Notes: generated by a model not told the origin, from the letters alone. A stretch of 64,000 bases of DNA from Paracoccaceae bacterium (GCA_017854585.1 JAFMHK010000001.1:124001-188000); one strand, 5' to 3'; shown: positions 34,329 to 45,044, counted from the first letter of the stretch. Program-made: numbers and translations.

Positions 34329-35177
34329 TTACCCCGCAAGGAACTGCGTAATCGCCTGAGCGACGGCATCGGGCGCTTCTTCCTGTGCCAGATGGCCGAC
34401 ATCTGGCAGACGCAACAGCCGCGCATCGGGCATCACGCCCGCAGCGGTTTCGGCAACTCCGATGGGGACAGCGCTGTCATTCTCGCCGTGGATAAACAAG
34501 GTTGGCACCGAGATCTGGGGTAAGGCGCGGTTCAGGTCGTCCAATGACCACTGGGCCATCATGGCCAATGTGCCGTCCACATGCGCCCGCGTTCCCATAA
34601 GCCGACCGTATAGCGCCAGCCCGTCTTCATCCAGTTTCGTGCCTGTGGCGCTGATCAATGATTGAACATTTGTCCCCCGCTGCGAAATCAACAGCCCGGT
34701 CAGCGGGTTCAGCGCAAGCATCTTGGCCATCAGCGGGAACAGCCACCCGGCCGGTCCCTTGAAGTTCTCCAACGCGCCGTTGATCGCTACGATCCGATCA
34801 ACCCCATCGGGTAGGGTCCGCGCCAGTTGAAGCGCCACGGCGGCACCAGCCGAATGGCCGATAATCACGCGGGGAGCCCACCCTTCCTGTGCGATCAGCC
34901 TGCCGAGATCAGCCGCCACATCAGGCAGCCGCGATCGCCCGCGCGCGCCCATCCGGGTAAAGCCATGGCCCGGCAGATCCACGGCGATCAGCCTGTGATG
35001 ATCGGCCAACAGGGGCATGAGATGACGCCACGAATGCGTGGATGCACCGGCTCCGTGCAGCAGCAAGATATCAGGTCCGCGACCCGTGATCTGGACGTGC
35101 CAGCGATGTGGCACGCTGGCGACGATCTGACTGTTGTCGGCATTGGGCCAGTCGGATGGGGGTAACGGCCCCCTCAT
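34329..35177 (-). CDS. bchO: BchO, alpha/beta hydrolase of the bchD operon
   Basis: A 282-residue alpha/beta hydrolase with nucleophile-elbow serine in IGHSAGA, an oxyanion segment LLLHGAGAST and a terminal DVGHLAQEE histidine. BchO is always found with bchI and bchD and has been linked to magnesium insertion, but its substrate is unproven. The ATG at 35177 overlaps the bchD stop (ATGA). Confidence 0.92.
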   Translation of the reverse strand: MRGPLPPSDWPNADNSQIVASVPHRWHVQITGRGPDILLLHGAGASTHSWRHLMPLLADHHRLIAVDLPGHGFTRMGARGRSRLPDVAADLGRLIAQEGWAPRVIIGHSAGAAVALQLARTLPDGVDRIVAINGALENFKGPAGWLFPLMAKMLALNPLTGLLISQRGTNVQSLISATGTKLDEDGLALYGRLMGTRAHVDGTLAMMAQWSLDDLNRALPQISVPTLFIHGENDSAVPIGVAETAAGVMPDARLLRLPDVGHLAQEEAPDAVAQAITQFLAG

Positions 35178-36871
35178 GCTCCATCCAATGAGGTGTCCAC
35201 AGCTGCGGAAAGCGCCTTGGAATCCGCGCGTGGCAGGGGGAGATAGGGCATGCCCATCTGGGCCGCCAGATCGCTCAGGCTGCGTGTCGGCCTGTTGCCC
35301 ATGTCGATGACAAGGCCGGGGGTTCCACGTGCGCGCAACGCCCGCGCCATGAGGGTTGCGTCCGCCGCCGCCGTGGCGCGGTTGGCGGCACCCGAAAGGT
35401 CCACGTTGGCGCGCCCGTCCGTCAGCAAGGCAATCGACGGTGTCATGCCCTTGCCACGGGTCAATTCCGCAAGTTCGAGCGCACATTTCAATCCGGCGGC
35501 CAGCGGCGTCCCCCCGCCTCCGGGCAGGCCGGAAAGCCGCCGTTTGGTTTGGACAAGCGAGCGAGTTGGCGGCAACAAGACCTCGGCCTGATCCCCACGG
35601 AATGAAATCAGCGCAACGTGGTCTCGCCGGGCATAGGCTTGTGACAACAGCAGTTCGACAGCGCCCTTGGCCTCGGCCAGTCTGGCCAAGGCGGCGGACC
35701 CTGAGGCATCGACAACGAATATGATCGCGCGGTCGGATGTTTCCTGAAACTGCTTTACCCGGATGTCAGACATGCGGATGTGCAGGCGATCATGCTGACC
35801 GGTTGCCGCCCGCCTGATCGGTTGCCACGGGGCGGCGGCGCGCAGGGTCGCGACCAGATCGACCCGCGATTGGCCGTCTAACTTGCCGGGGCGCGACGGC
35901 ATGGGCCGCCCGCGCCGGTTGCCCTTTTTGGCTGCGCCCGACCCGGTGGCCGACGGCGCATTGCGCGTGGCGCGCCCGGCCTCGAGCCGCGCCAGCAGGT
36001 CGGGCGGAATCATCGCCTTGGCGGCTTCCAGCAAGATTTCTTGCGGCAGGAATTCGGGCTGCTCGTCGGGGTCGGTATCATCTTCGGCTGACGTATCATC
36101 CGGATCAGGCAGGTCTGGTTCCGTTTGTTCGGGGGCCTCCGATTCGGGAACTTGCGTGGCGCGTGGCACCAAGACAAGTTCAACCGCCGTGACAAGATCG
36201 GGTTCGTCCACCTCGGTTTCGCCCGCCAAGGCGGCACAGGCGCGTGCGACGGCCAGCGCCTGCAACGGCGCGCGCAGTGACGAGATGCCCAGCCGATGCG
36301 CGACCTTCGTCATCTCGCACAGCGCGTTGTCCGAGACCGTGACGCGGGGCAGCAGGTCGCGCGCAGCTGCCAGCGCGTCCCGGTCCATGTCCAGTTCGGG
36401 GGCGCAGGAAAGGGGCTGATCCGTCAGGTCGATGTGAATGGCAAGGCGTTCCGCCAAGGCGGTGGGCAGGGTTTCATCCGCTTCGGCCCCTTCATCAAGC
36501 GCGATCAGGGCCAGACCCGTCGGCCTGTCGAGCGCGCCGGCCAGCCGTGCGGCCAGAGCGGCACTTGCCCGTTCAGCCATGGGCAGGATCAGCACCGCCG
36601 GGTCGCGCAGAATACCGCGCGTGCGTGTGAGTTGCCCGGTGGCAAGTGTGGCCGAAAGATCGATACCACCGAACAGGGCATCATCCGCGATATTGGTGTG
36701 CAGGCGCCGCAAGGAATGACCCAACAGGGCGGTTTCGATACCGTCCATGACCCGGTCGCGCACTGGCCCGACACGCGCCCGCAGCCACATGCCGCCAAGC
36801 GCGGCGGGATCCAGCGCAAGGCAGGCAATCGCCAAGCTGACCCGTGTCCAGCGCGCATCGGGGTCTGTCAC
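35174..36871 (-). CDS. bchD: BchD, magnesium chelatase ATPase-like subunit D
   Basis: BchD pairs with BchI in the AAA+ motor driving Mg2+ insertion by BchH. The 565-residue protein has a degenerate AAA+ N-terminal half, an acidic proline-rich linker (about 241-274) and a von Willebrand A domain with MIDAS motif DASGS at 388-392. It overlaps bchI and bchO by 4 bases each. Confidence 0.95.
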   Translation of the reverse strand: MTDPDARWTRVSLAIACLALDPAALGGMWLRARVGPVRDRVMDGIETALLGHSLRRLHTNIADDALFGGIDLSATLATGQLTRTRGILRDPAVLILPMAERASAALAARLAGALDRPTGLALIALDEGAEADETLPTALAERLAIHIDLTDQPLSCAPELDMDRDALAAARDLLPRVTVSDNALCEMTKVAHRLGISSLRAPLQALAVARACAALAGETEVDEPDLVTAVELVLVPRATQVPESEAPEQTEPDLPDPDDTSAEDDTDPDEQPEFLPQEILLEAAKAMIPPDLLARLEAGRATRNAPSATGSGAAKKGNRRGRPMPSRPGKLDGQSRVDLVATLRAAAPWQPIRRAATGQHDRLHIRMSDIRVKQFQETSDRAIIFVVDASGSAALARLAEAKGAVELLLSQAYARRDHVALISFRGDQAEVLLPPTRSLVQTKRRLSGLPGGGGTPLAAGLKCALELAELTRGKGMTPSIALLTDGRANVDLSGAANRATAAADATLMARALRARGTPGLVIDMGNRPTRSLSDLAAQMGMPYLPLPRADSKALSAAVDTSLDGA

Positions 36872-37872
36872 GCCAGCACCTCCTCCAGCGTGCGGATGAC
36901 GCGGGTCGTGGACCCTGCATCATCCAGCGGGTCGCGGCGCAACCTGTGCCGCAGCGCGCTGGGGGCGACGCGCCGCAATTGATCGCGGGTCACGACGGGC
37001 GCGCCATCGAAGGCGGCCAAGGCCCTTGCGGCGCGCAGAAGGGTCAGTTCACCCCGCAATCCATCCGAGCCAAGCGCGACGCAAAGCCTTGCGCAATCAT
37101 GCAGCACGGCGTCGTCGGCCTCGACATGGGGCAAGGCCGCGCGCGCGCTGACGATCTTGTCGCGCAGCGCCATGTCGGCATCATGCCACGTGGTCATGAA
37201 GGTTGCGCTATCGCGGTCAAAGCTGTCGCGGCGGCGGATCACCTCGACCCGCGTGTCGATATCCTTGGGGCTTGTGACTTCGACCGACAGGCCGAACCGG
37301 TCAAGCAATTGCGGGCGCAATTCGCCCTCTTCCGGGTTGCCAGACCCGACAAGGACAAACCGGGCCGCGTGCCGAATGGACAGCCCTTCGCGTTCCACCA
37401 CGTTTTGCCCGGACTGTGCCACATCCAGCAGCAGATCAACGAGATGGTCCTCCAGCAGGTTGACCTCGTCTATGTAAAGATACCCGCGATTGGCCCGCGC
37501 CAGAAGGCCCGGTTCGAACGCCTTCAGCCCCTGCGTGAGCGCCTTTTCAATGTCCAACGCGCCGACCACGCGATCTTCGGTCGCGCCCAGTGGAAGGTCG
37601 ATGACCGGGGTGGGCTTTTCGATCAGTTCGGTGTGCGTCACCTGCGCCCAATCGGGGACATCTGTCAGGGTCGCCGAGTTCACGGGGCAGCCAGCCACGG
37701 CCGTGATGGGCGGCAGCAACGCCGCCAAGCCGCGCACCGCAGTGGATTTCCCGGTGCCACGGTCGCCAAAGACCAACACGCCCCCGATGCCCGGATCGAT
37801 GGCGGTAAGGGTCATGGCAAGCTTCATATCGTCTTGTCCGACGATTGCGGAAAAGGGGAAGGGTTGGGTCAT
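36868..37872 (-). CDS. bchI: BchI, magnesium chelatase AAA+ ATPase
   Basis: BchI hydrolyses ATP in the Mg-chelatase. The 334-residue product has Walker A GDRGTGKS at 36-43, Walker B YLYIDEVNLL near residues 132-141 and sensor-type GSGNPEEGELR near 177. It overlaps crtA upstream and bchD downstream by 4 bases each. Confidence 0.96.
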   Translation of the reverse strand: MTQPFPFSAIVGQDDMKLAMTLTAIDPGIGGVLVFGDRGTGKSTAVRGLAALLPPITAVAGCPVNSATLTDVPDWAQVTHTELIEKPTPVIDLPLGATEDRVVGALDIEKALTQGLKAFEPGLLARANRGYLYIDEVNLLEDHLVDLLLDVAQSGQNVVEREGLSIRHAARFVLVGSGNPEEGELRPQLLDRFGLSVEVTSPKDIDTRVEVIRRRDSFDRDSATFMTTWHDADMALRDKIVSARAALPHVEADDAVLHDCARLCVALGSDGLRGELTLLRAARALAAFDGAPVVTRDQLRRVAPSALRHRLRRDPLDDAGSTTRVIRTLEEVLA

Positions 37873-38585
37873 TCAGCAGGGACTTTCATGGATGTATCGG
37901 AGAGGAGCCGGCGCCCCTCCCATGTGCCGGCAACCGATTGCACGGCGAAACGCGCATACAGTTCCTCTTGGAACCAGTTGCCGTCGCGGACCGCGCGAAT
38001 GGCGCGGGCATGTGGGCCATCGTGGCGGGCGAAGGCGGCCATGCTGGTCGCATCCGGCCAGATGGAGAATGTGACTTGCTGGAACCAAGGCAGTTCCCCG
38101 ATGCCAATCTTGAACAGGACGTTCGGATCGGCACCGATCACGGCGGAAATATTGGGCACATGTCGCCAGAACCGGAGGGCGATCGATGGCTTGATGGTGG
38201 CACGGGTCAGTGCGGCGATGGGGCCTGCAACGGGGAGATCGGTGCCGTGAAACGGGGACTGCCCGGCCCATTGCCCACGCGCGGATTGAGGCGTCAGGAA
38301 GATGGTGCAAGCCTCGGCTGCCTTGGCGGCATATCTCCGAAAAACGCGGGCCTCTGCCATGACGCGTTCGGCTGTTGCCTTGTCTGGCCAAGTCGCCAAA
38401 ATCGCATATACGGCGGTGTTCGGGATGGGCGTGAACCCTTCGCCGGTGCCCGACCCGCAGAGTTTGAAAAACCCGAGTTCCGGCAGGGCACGCAACGCGA
38501 ATCGGGCAGTGGCCATCTGTGCCAGCGCCCAAAGCTTCGCGTTCAAGGTGTCAAAGCGATAAAGGCTTAGCGTGACGGTCTGCAT
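37869..38585 (-). CDS. crtA: CrtA, spheroidene monooxygenase
   Basis: CrtA inserts a keto group into spheroidene with O2, giving spheroidenone, the typical carotenoid of aerobic anoxygenic phototrophs in this group. The 238-residue protein starts MQTVTLSLYRFDTLNAKLWALAQM, matching the family. AAGGG lies 5 bases before the ATG. A PpsR site lies 17 bp upstream. It is first in crtA-bchI-bchD-bchO. Confidence 0.93.
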   Translation of the reverse strand: MQTVTLSLYRFDTLNAKLWALAQMATARFALRALPELGFFKLCGSGTGEGFTPIPNTAVYAILATWPDKATAERVMAEARVFRRYAAKAAEACTIFLTPQSARGQWAGQSPFHGTDLPVAGPIAALTRATIKPSIALRFWRHVPNISAVIGADPNVLFKIGIGELPWFQQVTFSIWPDATSMAAFARHDGPHARAIRAVRDGNWFQEELYARFAVQSVAGTWEGRRLLSDTSMKVPAE

Positions 38586-38601
38586 CGACGCCCTTTCAAA
38601 C

Positions 38602-38619
38602 TGTCAACTTACTCTGACA
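38602..38619. promoter_or_regulatory. PpsR operator near crtA
   Basis: An exact TGTC-N10-GACA site, 17 bp upstream of the crtA ATG in the crtA-crtI divergent region. It is probably within the crtA promoter or leader. Confidence 0.8.
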
Positions 38620-38689
38620 CATTGCTGGTGGTGGGAAAAGGTTTGTTTGCGCTTTCTTTTTCTTGGCAAAGGCCCCTGTCTTCCAATAG

Positions 38690-38707
38690 TGTAAGCCTAG
38701 CTAGACA
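38690..38707. promoter_or_regulatory. PpsR operator near crtI
   Basis: TGTA-N10-GACA lies 17 bp before the crtI ATG and 88 bp from the crtA-proximal site, centre to centre. The pair could be bound together, coordinating both divergent operons. Confidence 0.75.
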
Positions 38708-38724
38708 GTTGGAATGACCGCCAT

Positions 38725-40275
38725 ATGACCGAGCACAGACCCATAGGCACCCCCTCGCGGGCCATCGTTATTGGCGCTGGCTTGGGGGGATTATCTGCCG
38801 CAATGCGCCTTGGTGCCAAGGGATATCATGTCACGGTTCTGGACCGGCTGGACCGCGCCGGGGGGCGGGGATCTTCGTTGACACAGAACGGGCATCGGTT
38901 TGACCTTGGGCCGACCATTGTGACCGTGCCGCAAGTGTTCGAACAACTTTGGGCGGAATGCGGACGCGATTTCCGCGCCGATGTCGATTTGCGGCCGGTG
39001 GATCCCTATTACGAAATCCGGTGGGACGATGGCTCCACTTTTTCGGTGCGGCAGGATGAACAGGCGATGTTGGCCGAGGTTGCCCGCCTGAGTCCCGGCG
39101 ACGTGCCGGGTTACAAGCGGTTCCTGAAAGATAGCGAAAAACGCTATCAATTCGGGTTCGAGGGGTTGGGCCGCCGCCCGATGAACAAATTGATGGACTT
39201 GATCAAGGAACTGCCGGGCTTTGTCGCCCTTCGCGCCGACAGGTCCGTTTATGCCCATGCCGCGTCGCGTGTACGCGACCCGCGTCTGCGGATGGCGTTG
39301 TCGTTTCACCCGCTGTTCATCGGGGGTGATCCGGTGAACGTGACGTCGATGTATATTCTGGTGTCCCATCTGGAGAAGGAATTTGGCGTCCATTACGCCA
39401 TGGGCGGTGTGCAGGCGATGGCCGATGCCATGGTCGGCGTGATCCGTGACCAGGGCGGGGATGTCCTGCTTGACCGCGAGATTGACGAAATCACGACCCG
39501 GAATGGGCGGGCGACGGGCGTGACAACCACCGATGGGCACCAGATGGATGCTGATATCGTCGTGTCAAATGCAGACCCGGGTCACACCTATGACCGTCTG
39601 CTTCGCAACCACACAAAGAAACGCTGGACGCCCAAGCGCCTCAATAGATCGCGATGGTCCATGGGTCTGTTCGTGTGGTATTTCGGGACCAAGGGCACCG
39701 CCGGGCAATGGGGCGATGTGGGGCACCACACGATCTTGAACAGCCCGCGCTACAAGGGACTGCTGAAGGATATCTTCATCAAGCGGCATCTGGCCGACGA
39801 CATGTCGATCTATCTTCACAGGCCATCGGTCACGGACCCCAGCGTTGCGCCAGCCGGGGCCGACACGTTCTATGCCCTTAGCCCGGTGCCGAACCTTCAC
39901 GGCGAAAACAGTGTCGATTGGGCCGAACAGAGCGAGATTTACCGCAAGAAGATGGCCCGCGTGTTGCACGAAAAGCTGATCCCCGGCTTTGAGGAACACC
40001 TGTCTGCGTCTGAGGTCTTCACGCCGGATACGTTTCAGTCGCGCTACCTCAGCCCTCATGGAGCTGGCTTCTCGCTGGAGCCGCGGATCTTCCAGTCGGC
40101 ATGGTTCCGGCCGCATAACATCAGCGAAGAGGTTGAAAACCTGTTCCTTGTGGGTGCCGGAACGCACCCGGGCGCAGGCATCCCTTCGGTCGTGACCTCG
40201 TCTGAGGTGCTGACCCAACTGGTTCCCGATGCGCCCAACCCGATGCGGGCCCCTGTCAAATTGGCCGCGGAATGA
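38725..40275 (+). CDS. crtI: CrtI, phytoene desaturase
   Basis: CrtI desaturates phytoene to neurosporene in the spheroidene route. The 516-residue flavoprotein has the FAD motif IVIGAGLGGLSAAMRL at about 14-29 and the C-terminal family signature NLFLVGAGTHPGAGIPSVVTSSEV. It overlaps crtB by 4 bases. Confidence 0.95.
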   Translation: MTEHRPIGTPSRAIVIGAGLGGLSAAMRLGAKGYHVTVLDRLDRAGGRGSSLTQNGHRFDLGPTIVTVPQVFEQLWAECGRDFRADVDLRPVDPYYEIRWDDGSTFSVRQDEQAMLAEVARLSPGDVPGYKRFLKDSEKRYQFGFEGLGRRPMNKLMDLIKELPGFVALRADRSVYAHAASRVRDPRLRMALSFHPLFIGGDPVNVTSMYILVSHLEKEFGVHYAMGGVQAMADAMVGVIRDQGGDVLLDREIDEITTRNGRATGVTTTDGHQMDADIVVSNADPGHTYDRLLRNHTKKRWTPKRLNRSRWSMGLFVWYFGTKGTAGQWGDVGHHTILNSPRYKGLLKDIFIKRHLADDMSIYLHRPSVTDPSVAPAGADTFYALSPVPNLHGENSVDWAEQSEIYRKKMARVLHEKLIPGFEEHLSASEVFTPDTFQSRYLSPHGAGFSLEPRIFQSAWFRPHNISEEVENLFLVGAGTHPGAGIPSVVTSSEVLTQLVPDAPNPMRAPVKLAAE

Positions 40276-41297
40276 TCGCCCCCGCCGATCTGGCGCATTG
40301 CCGAGAGGCAATCCGCGAGGGATCATACTCCTTCCACGCAGCTTCAAGGCTGTTGCCGGCGAAGGTCCGCGATCCTGCCTTGGCGCTTTATGCGTTCTGT
40401 CGGTTGGCCGATGATGAGGTGGATCTTAACGACCACAAGCCTGCCGCCGTATTGCGCCTGCGCGACCGGTTGGATCTGGCCTATGCCGGGACGCCGCGCA
40501 ACGCGCCGGCGGATCGTGCCTTTGCAGCCCTGATTGCGGAATTCGACATGCCACGCGCCCTGCCCGAGGCGTTGTTGGAAGGCTTGGCATGGGACGGCAT
40601 GGAACGGCGCTATGCGACCTTGTCCGACCTGCGTGGTTATGCGGCACGCGTAGCCAGCGCCGTCGGTGCGATGATGTGCGTCCTGATGGAGGTCCGCGAC
40701 CCCCACGCTTTGGCGCGGGCCTGCGATCTGGGCGTGGCCATGCAACTGACCAACATCGCGCGCGACATTGGAGAGGATGCTCGTGAGGGGAGGCTGTATC
40801 TGCCGACCGATTGGATGGACGAAGAAGGAATAACGCCAGAAAGCTTTTTTGCCGACCCGCGCCCAAGCGCCCCCATCCGCCGCATGACCCGCCGCCTGCT
40901 GGTGGAGGCTGAGCGGCTTTATATCCGATCCGACCCCGGAATCGCGGCGCTACCGTTTGCCACGCGTCCGGGCATTTTTGCTGCGCGGCATTGTTATGAT
41001 GCCATCGGACGGCAGGTTGCGCGCAATGAGTATGACAGCATAACGATGCGTGCGACGACCACCGGCAACCGCAAGATGCGCCTTCTGGGTCTGTCGGTGA
41101 TCCGTGCCGGGTTGTCGGCAGTTTTACCGGGTAGCGCGGTCATCTATGCACGTCCCCTGCCCGAGGTGGCGTTCCTTGTTGACGCCGTGGTGCGGAACGC
41201 GCCCGTCAAGAAAGGGTGGGGCGATAGCCTGCTTTCCGTGCTGTCGCAACTTGAAGCGCGTGACCGAGAAGAACAGGGGATGGAACGCAGCGCATAA
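40272..41297 (+). CDS. crtB: CrtB, phytoene synthase
   Basis: CrtB condenses two geranylgeranyl diphosphates to phytoene. The 341-residue protein has two aspartate-rich Mg-diphosphate motifs, DDEVD at 47-51 and D165-D169 in NIARDIGED. It is translationally coupled to crtI. Confidence 0.95.
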   Translation: MIAPADLAHCREAIREGSYSFHAASRLLPAKVRDPALALYAFCRLADDEVDLNDHKPAAVLRLRDRLDLAYAGTPRNAPADRAFAALIAEFDMPRALPEALLEGLAWDGMERRYATLSDLRGYAARVASAVGAMMCVLMEVRDPHALARACDLGVAMQLTNIARDIGEDAREGRLYLPTDWMDEEGITPESFFADPRPSAPIRRMTRRLLVEAERLYIRSDPGIAALPFATRPGIFAARHCYDAIGRQVARNEYDSITMRATTTGNRKMRLLGLSVIRAGLSAVLPGSAVIYARPLPEVAFLVDAVVRNAPVKKGWGDSLLSVLSQLEARDREEQGMERSA

Positions 41298-41314
41298 GTG
41301 GCTATGTAGAAGGT

Positions 41315-41785
41315 ATGGATTGGTCCGTTTTCATACTTTTTCTAGCCGCTTGTTGTGCAGCTGCCGCTACGGGGTCGATGTTCGCGCCCGGAGAGTGGTA
41401 CCGCGCATTGTCGAAACCAAGCTGGACGCCGCCCAATTGGTTGTTCCCTGTCGCTTGGACGATCCTTTATATTAGTTCGGCCTACGCCGCCGCGCGGGTG
41501 GCCATGTTGGACGGCAACGCGCATGCCATGGGATTTTGGGCCCTGCAAATCGCGCTGAACACCCTTTGGACGCCGGTCTTTTTTGGTCTGCAGCGCATGA
41601 AGGCCGGGGCGGTCATCATCGGGATGCTGTGGATCGCGGTCTGTGGTGCGATGGTCAGCTTCATGATGCTGGATTGGGTCGCTGGCGCGCTGATGGTGCC
41701 CTACCTTGTCTGGGTCACGGTAGCCGGCGCGCTGAACATCTCGGTCTTGCTGTTGAACCCGACGCCCGCGACACCCGCAGAATAA
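41315..41785 (+). CDS. tspO: TspO/CrtK tryptophan-rich sensory protein
   Basis: A 156-residue membrane protein with five hydrophobic segments and the TspO signature KPSWTPPNWLFPVAWTILYISSAYAA. In Rhodobacter it negatively modulates photosynthesis gene expression in response to oxygen, perhaps through porphyrin handling. It follows crtB by 17 bases and is the last cluster gene on this side. Confidence 0.94.
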   Translation: MDWSVFILFLAACCAAAATGSMFAPGEWYRALSKPSWTPPNWLFPVAWTILYISSAYAAARVAMLDGNAHAMGFWALQIALNTLWTPVFFGLQRMKAGAVIIGMLWIAVCGAMVSFMMLDWVAGALMVPYLVWVTVAGALNISVLLLNPTPATPAE

Positions 41786-41844
41786 GACCGGGCGACAGGC
41801 CCTAGATGGTTTTCTGAAGTTGTGTTCTTGGACCAGCCAATAAA

Positions 41845-41870
41845 AAAGGGCGCCGCAATGGGCGCCCTTT
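41845..41870. terminator. Bidirectional terminator between tspO and infB
   Basis: AAAGGGCGCC (41845-41854) pairs perfectly with GGCGCCCTTT (41861-41870). On the minus strand it is followed by a T-run (from the A-tract at 41842-41847), giving a good terminator for infB; on the plus strand the T-tract is short but usable for tspO. It marks the photosynthesis-cluster boundary. Confidence 0.85.
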
Positions 41871-41891
41871 GGTGTTTGTTGACAGGGGAGA

Positions 41892-44390
41892 TCACGCCAG
41901 CGAGCGTTCGACCTCTTCCCGCTCGAAGATCTCGATGACATCGCCTTTGCGGATGTCTTCGTAGTTCTCGAACGCCATGCCGCATTCTTGACCGGACTGG
42001 ACCTCTTTGACCTCGTCCTTGAAACGCTTGAGCGTCTTGAGAGTGCCTTCGTGGATCACGACATCGTCGCGCAGCAGGCGGACACCGGCGGACCGGCGGG
42101 CGATACCCTCGGTCACCAGACACCCTGCGACGTTGCCAACACCAGAGACCTTGAAGACCTCTTGAATGCGAGCGTAGCCGATGAAGTTTTCGCGCACTTC
42201 GGCGGACAACAGGCCAGATGCTGCTGCTTTCACGTCATCCACAAGATCGTAGATCACCGAATAATACCGGATCTCCACGCCCTTTTGGTTGGCGCTGCTG
42301 CGGGCAGGCGCGTTGGCACGGACGTTGAAACCGATAACCGGCGCGCCCGATGCTTCGGCCAGACCGACATCGCTTTCGGTGATGGCGCCGACACCGTAGT
42401 GCAGGACGCGCACGCGCACCTCGTCGTTGCCGATCTTTTCCATCGCCTGCACGATGGCCTCGGCCGAACCCTGCACGTCGGCTTTTACCACAATCGGCAG
42501 TTCGGAGACGTTCTTGTCATCCTTGGCCTTTTGCAAAAGCTGATCCAGCGTGGTTGCGGCACCAGCGGCGGCGCGTTTTTCCTTGGCGGCATTGGCGCGA
42601 TATTCCGCGATTTCGCGCGCCTGCGCTTCGGTTTCGACCACGTTCAGAACGTCGCCCGCTTCGGGTGTGCCGTTCAGGCCCAGCACTTCGACGGGGACGG
42701 ACGGACCGGCCTCTTCCACGCGCTCACCCTTGTCGTTCACCAATGCACGGACCTTGCCCCACTGTTCGCCGACAACGAAGATATCGCCACGGTGCAGGGT
42801 ACCGTTTTGCACCAAGACGGTTGCCACGGGGCCACGGCCTACGTCCAGCTGCGCCTCGATCACGGCACCTTGTGCGGCCCGATTCGGATTTGCCTTGAGT
42901 TCCAGAAGTTCTGCCTGCAGCGCGATGGCTTCAAGCAATTGATCCAGACCCTGACCCGTATGTGCCGACACCTCAACATCTTGCACCTCGCCGGACATCT
43001 GTTCGACGACGACTTCATGCTGAAGCAGATCGGTCCGCACTTTTTGCGGGTTGGCCGAAGGTTTATCGACCTTGTTGATCGCCACGATCATGGGAACCTT
43101 GGCGGCCTTGGCGTGATTGATCGCCTCGATCGTCTGGGGCATGACGGCGTCATCGGCGGCAACCACAAGCACCACGATGTCTGTCACCTGCGCGCCACGG
43201 GCCCGCATTGATGTGAACGCCGCGTGGCCGGGCGTGTCGAGGAAGCACAAGACCGCGCCGGTATCGGTTTTGACCTGATAGGCCCCGATATGCTGCGTGA
43301 TCCCGCCAGCTTCGCCAGCCACGACCTTGGCATTGCGGATCGCGTCCAACAGTGACGTCTTGCCGTGATCCACGTGACCCATGATGGTGATCACGGGTGG
43401 CCGGGTTACCTGATCTTCGTCCTTGTCCTCAATGGTGTCGATCACCTGTTCCACGTCCGCATCGGAAACGCGGAGCATCTTGTGACCGAACTCCTCAATG
43501 ATGAGTTCAGCGGTATCTTGGTCGATCGGCTGGTTCTGCGTGACCATCATGCCCATGTTCATGAGCGATTTGACGACGTCAGGAACCCGTTCGGCCATGC
43601 GGTTGGCAAGCTCGGACACGGTAATGGTCTCGGGCACGCGCACGTCGCGGATGACCTTTTCACGTTCGGCCATGCCGCCCATGGCTTTTTGCCGCTGACG
43701 TTCTTGCTTGCGCTTCATGGCAGCCATGGAGCGTTGACGCCCGCCTTCGCCACCCGTCAACGCTTCGTTGAGAGTCAGTTTGCCAGCCCGACGGCCATCG
43801 CGTTCTGCGCCGCGGTTGGGGCGCTCGCGCTTGTCGTCGCGATCGCCGTCCTTGCGTGTGGGCAAGGCACCCGGTTTACCAGCACCACGCACGGCACCAG
43901 CCGTAGTGGGCACGCCGGCGTCGGCCACTTTGGGGCTGACCGTTTCGGCCACCTTGGGTGCGTTGCGGCGATCAACTTCTTCTTGCTGGCGGCGCGCGTC
44001 TTCTTCGGCCTTGGCCTTCAGAGCTTCCTCGCGCTCACGCTCTTCGCGTTCCTTTGCCTCGGCATCGGCACGGCGACGTGCGCGATCTTCGTCACGCTCT
44101 TTTTCTTCCTGAACACGGCGTTCCTGGTCTTCGACCTCACGCGCCTTGGCGTTTTGCAGCGCGCGCAGGCGACGCTCCAACTCGGCGTCCGGCACGTTTG
44201 TGGTGCGCTTGCCGCCTTCGGCATTGATTGCAGCGGCGGATTGGCCACCGGGTTTGGGAACCATGACCCGCTTGCGCTTGGTCTCTACGACCACACTTTT
44301 CGTGCGCCCACGCGAGAAGCTTTGGTTCACACGTCCCGCGTGTGCCCCACCCGACAAGCCAAGGGGTTTCTTTCCGTCCTGATCGCTCAT
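41892..44390 (-). CDS. infB: InfB, translation initiation factor IF-2
   Basis: IF-2 is the GTPase that places initiator tRNA on the ribosome. The 832-residue product has a long charged N-terminal region with E/R-rich coiled coil (about 75-145), the IF-2 N-terminal motif, and G1 motif GHVDHGKT near residue 340, with DTPGHAAF and NKVDKP following. Its ATG overlaps the ylxR-like gene stop (ATGA). It ends the rimP-nusA-ylxR-infB operon. Confidence 0.97.
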   Translation of the reverse strand: MSDQDGKKPLGLSGGAHAGRVNQSFSRGRTKSVVVETKRKRVMVPKPGGQSAAAINAEGGKRTTNVPDAELERRLRALQNAKAREVEDQERRVQEEKERDEDRARRRADAEAKEREEREREEALKAKAEEDARRQQEEVDRRNAPKVAETVSPKVADAGVPTTAGAVRGAGKPGALPTRKDGDRDDKRERPNRGAERDGRRAGKLTLNEALTGGEGGRQRSMAAMKRKQERQRQKAMGGMAEREKVIRDVRVPETITVSELANRMAERVPDVVKSLMNMGMMVTQNQPIDQDTAELIIEEFGHKMLRVSDADVEQVIDTIEDKDEDQVTRPPVITIMGHVDHGKTSLLDAIRNAKVVAGEAGGITQHIGAYQVKTDTGAVLCFLDTPGHAAFTSMRARGAQVTDIVVLVVAADDAVMPQTIEAINHAKAAKVPMIVAINKVDKPSANPQKVRTDLLQHEVVVEQMSGEVQDVEVSAHTGQGLDQLLEAIALQAELLELKANPNRAAQGAVIEAQLDVGRGPVATVLVQNGTLHRGDIFVVGEQWGKVRALVNDKGERVEEAGPSVPVEVLGLNGTPEAGDVLNVVETEAQAREIAEYRANAAKEKRAAAGAATTLDQLLQKAKDDKNVSELPIVVKADVQGSAEAIVQAMEKIGNDEVRVRVLHYGVGAITESDVGLAEASGAPVIGFNVRANAPARSSANQKGVEIRYYSVIYDLVDDVKAAASGLLSAEVRENFIGYARIQEVFKVSGVGNVAGCLVTEGIARRSAGVRLLRDDVVIHEGTLKTLKRFKDEVKEVQSGQECGMAFENYEDIRKGDVIEIFEREEVERSLA

Positions 44391-45019
44391 GCGTCTTTCT
44401 GATCCTTCTCGGCGGCAGATCCGCCGTTTGCCTTACGCAGGCCTTGCAGCTTTGCCGCTCCCTCTACAACACGAGGAGTGAGTCCGCCAGCCGCAAGCGC
44501 GCCATGTATCACACTTTGGCGTCCGAATGCCAAACCCAATTCCTGGGCGGTCAGGACGCTGAAATAGCGGCCGCCTTCCGGCGTCCACAGCTTTGATTTC
44601 CCCCGCTCAGAACCATCGGTGGCCTGAAGCAGGACCTTTGCCTCGCCTTTGGCGAGCCATTCCTTCACCTTTTCGAAACCGGCGATCGCCCTGCCGGACT
44701 TTCGGCTTAGCGCGATCATGTCGGTCAGCTGGCGCACCAGCCCCTGTTCGATAAGGCCCATCATATCATCGACCAGCGTCACCGGCATGCGCGCCGCGCG
44801 CGCAAACAGGTTCTTCTTGATCGCCAAGGCCAGCGCGTCACGATCGGCGCTGACCCAGATGCCCCGTCCGGGTAGCCGTTCCAGAAGATCTGGGACGACG
44901 ACGCCATCGGGCGATACGACAAATCGGATCAGCCCCGGCTTTGGCGCAACTTCGCCCGTGGCGATGCAGCGTCTTTCCGGGTCATCCCCACGCATTTTGG
45001 TTCGGCCGCCTCGTGTCAT
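44387..45019 (-). CDS. ylxR: YlxR-family RNA-binding protein with L7Ae-like C-terminal domain
   Basis: A 210-residue protein with an N-terminal YlxR (DUF448) domain ([35 protein letters not shown]) and a C-terminal L7Ae/L30e-like domain (about 95-170). This fusion is common in alphaproteobacterial nusA-infB operons. YlxR proteins bind RNA and may affect nusA-operon expression; the exact role is unsettled. The start at 45019 lies between nusA and infB without overlap at nusA. Confidence 0.88.
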   Translation of the reverse strand: MTRGGRTKMRGDDPERRCIATGEVAPKPGLIRFVVSPDGVVVPDLLERLPGRGIWVSADRDALALAIKKNLFARAARMPVTLVDDMMGLIEQGLVRQLTDMIALSRKSGRAIAGFEKVKEWLAKGEAKVLLQATDGSERGKSKLWTPEGGRYFSVLTAQELGLAFGRQSVIHGALAAGGLTPRVVEGAAKLQGLRKANGGSAAEKDQKDA

Positions 45020-45044
45020 GGGCGATCCTCTAGGGGCAGGGCCC

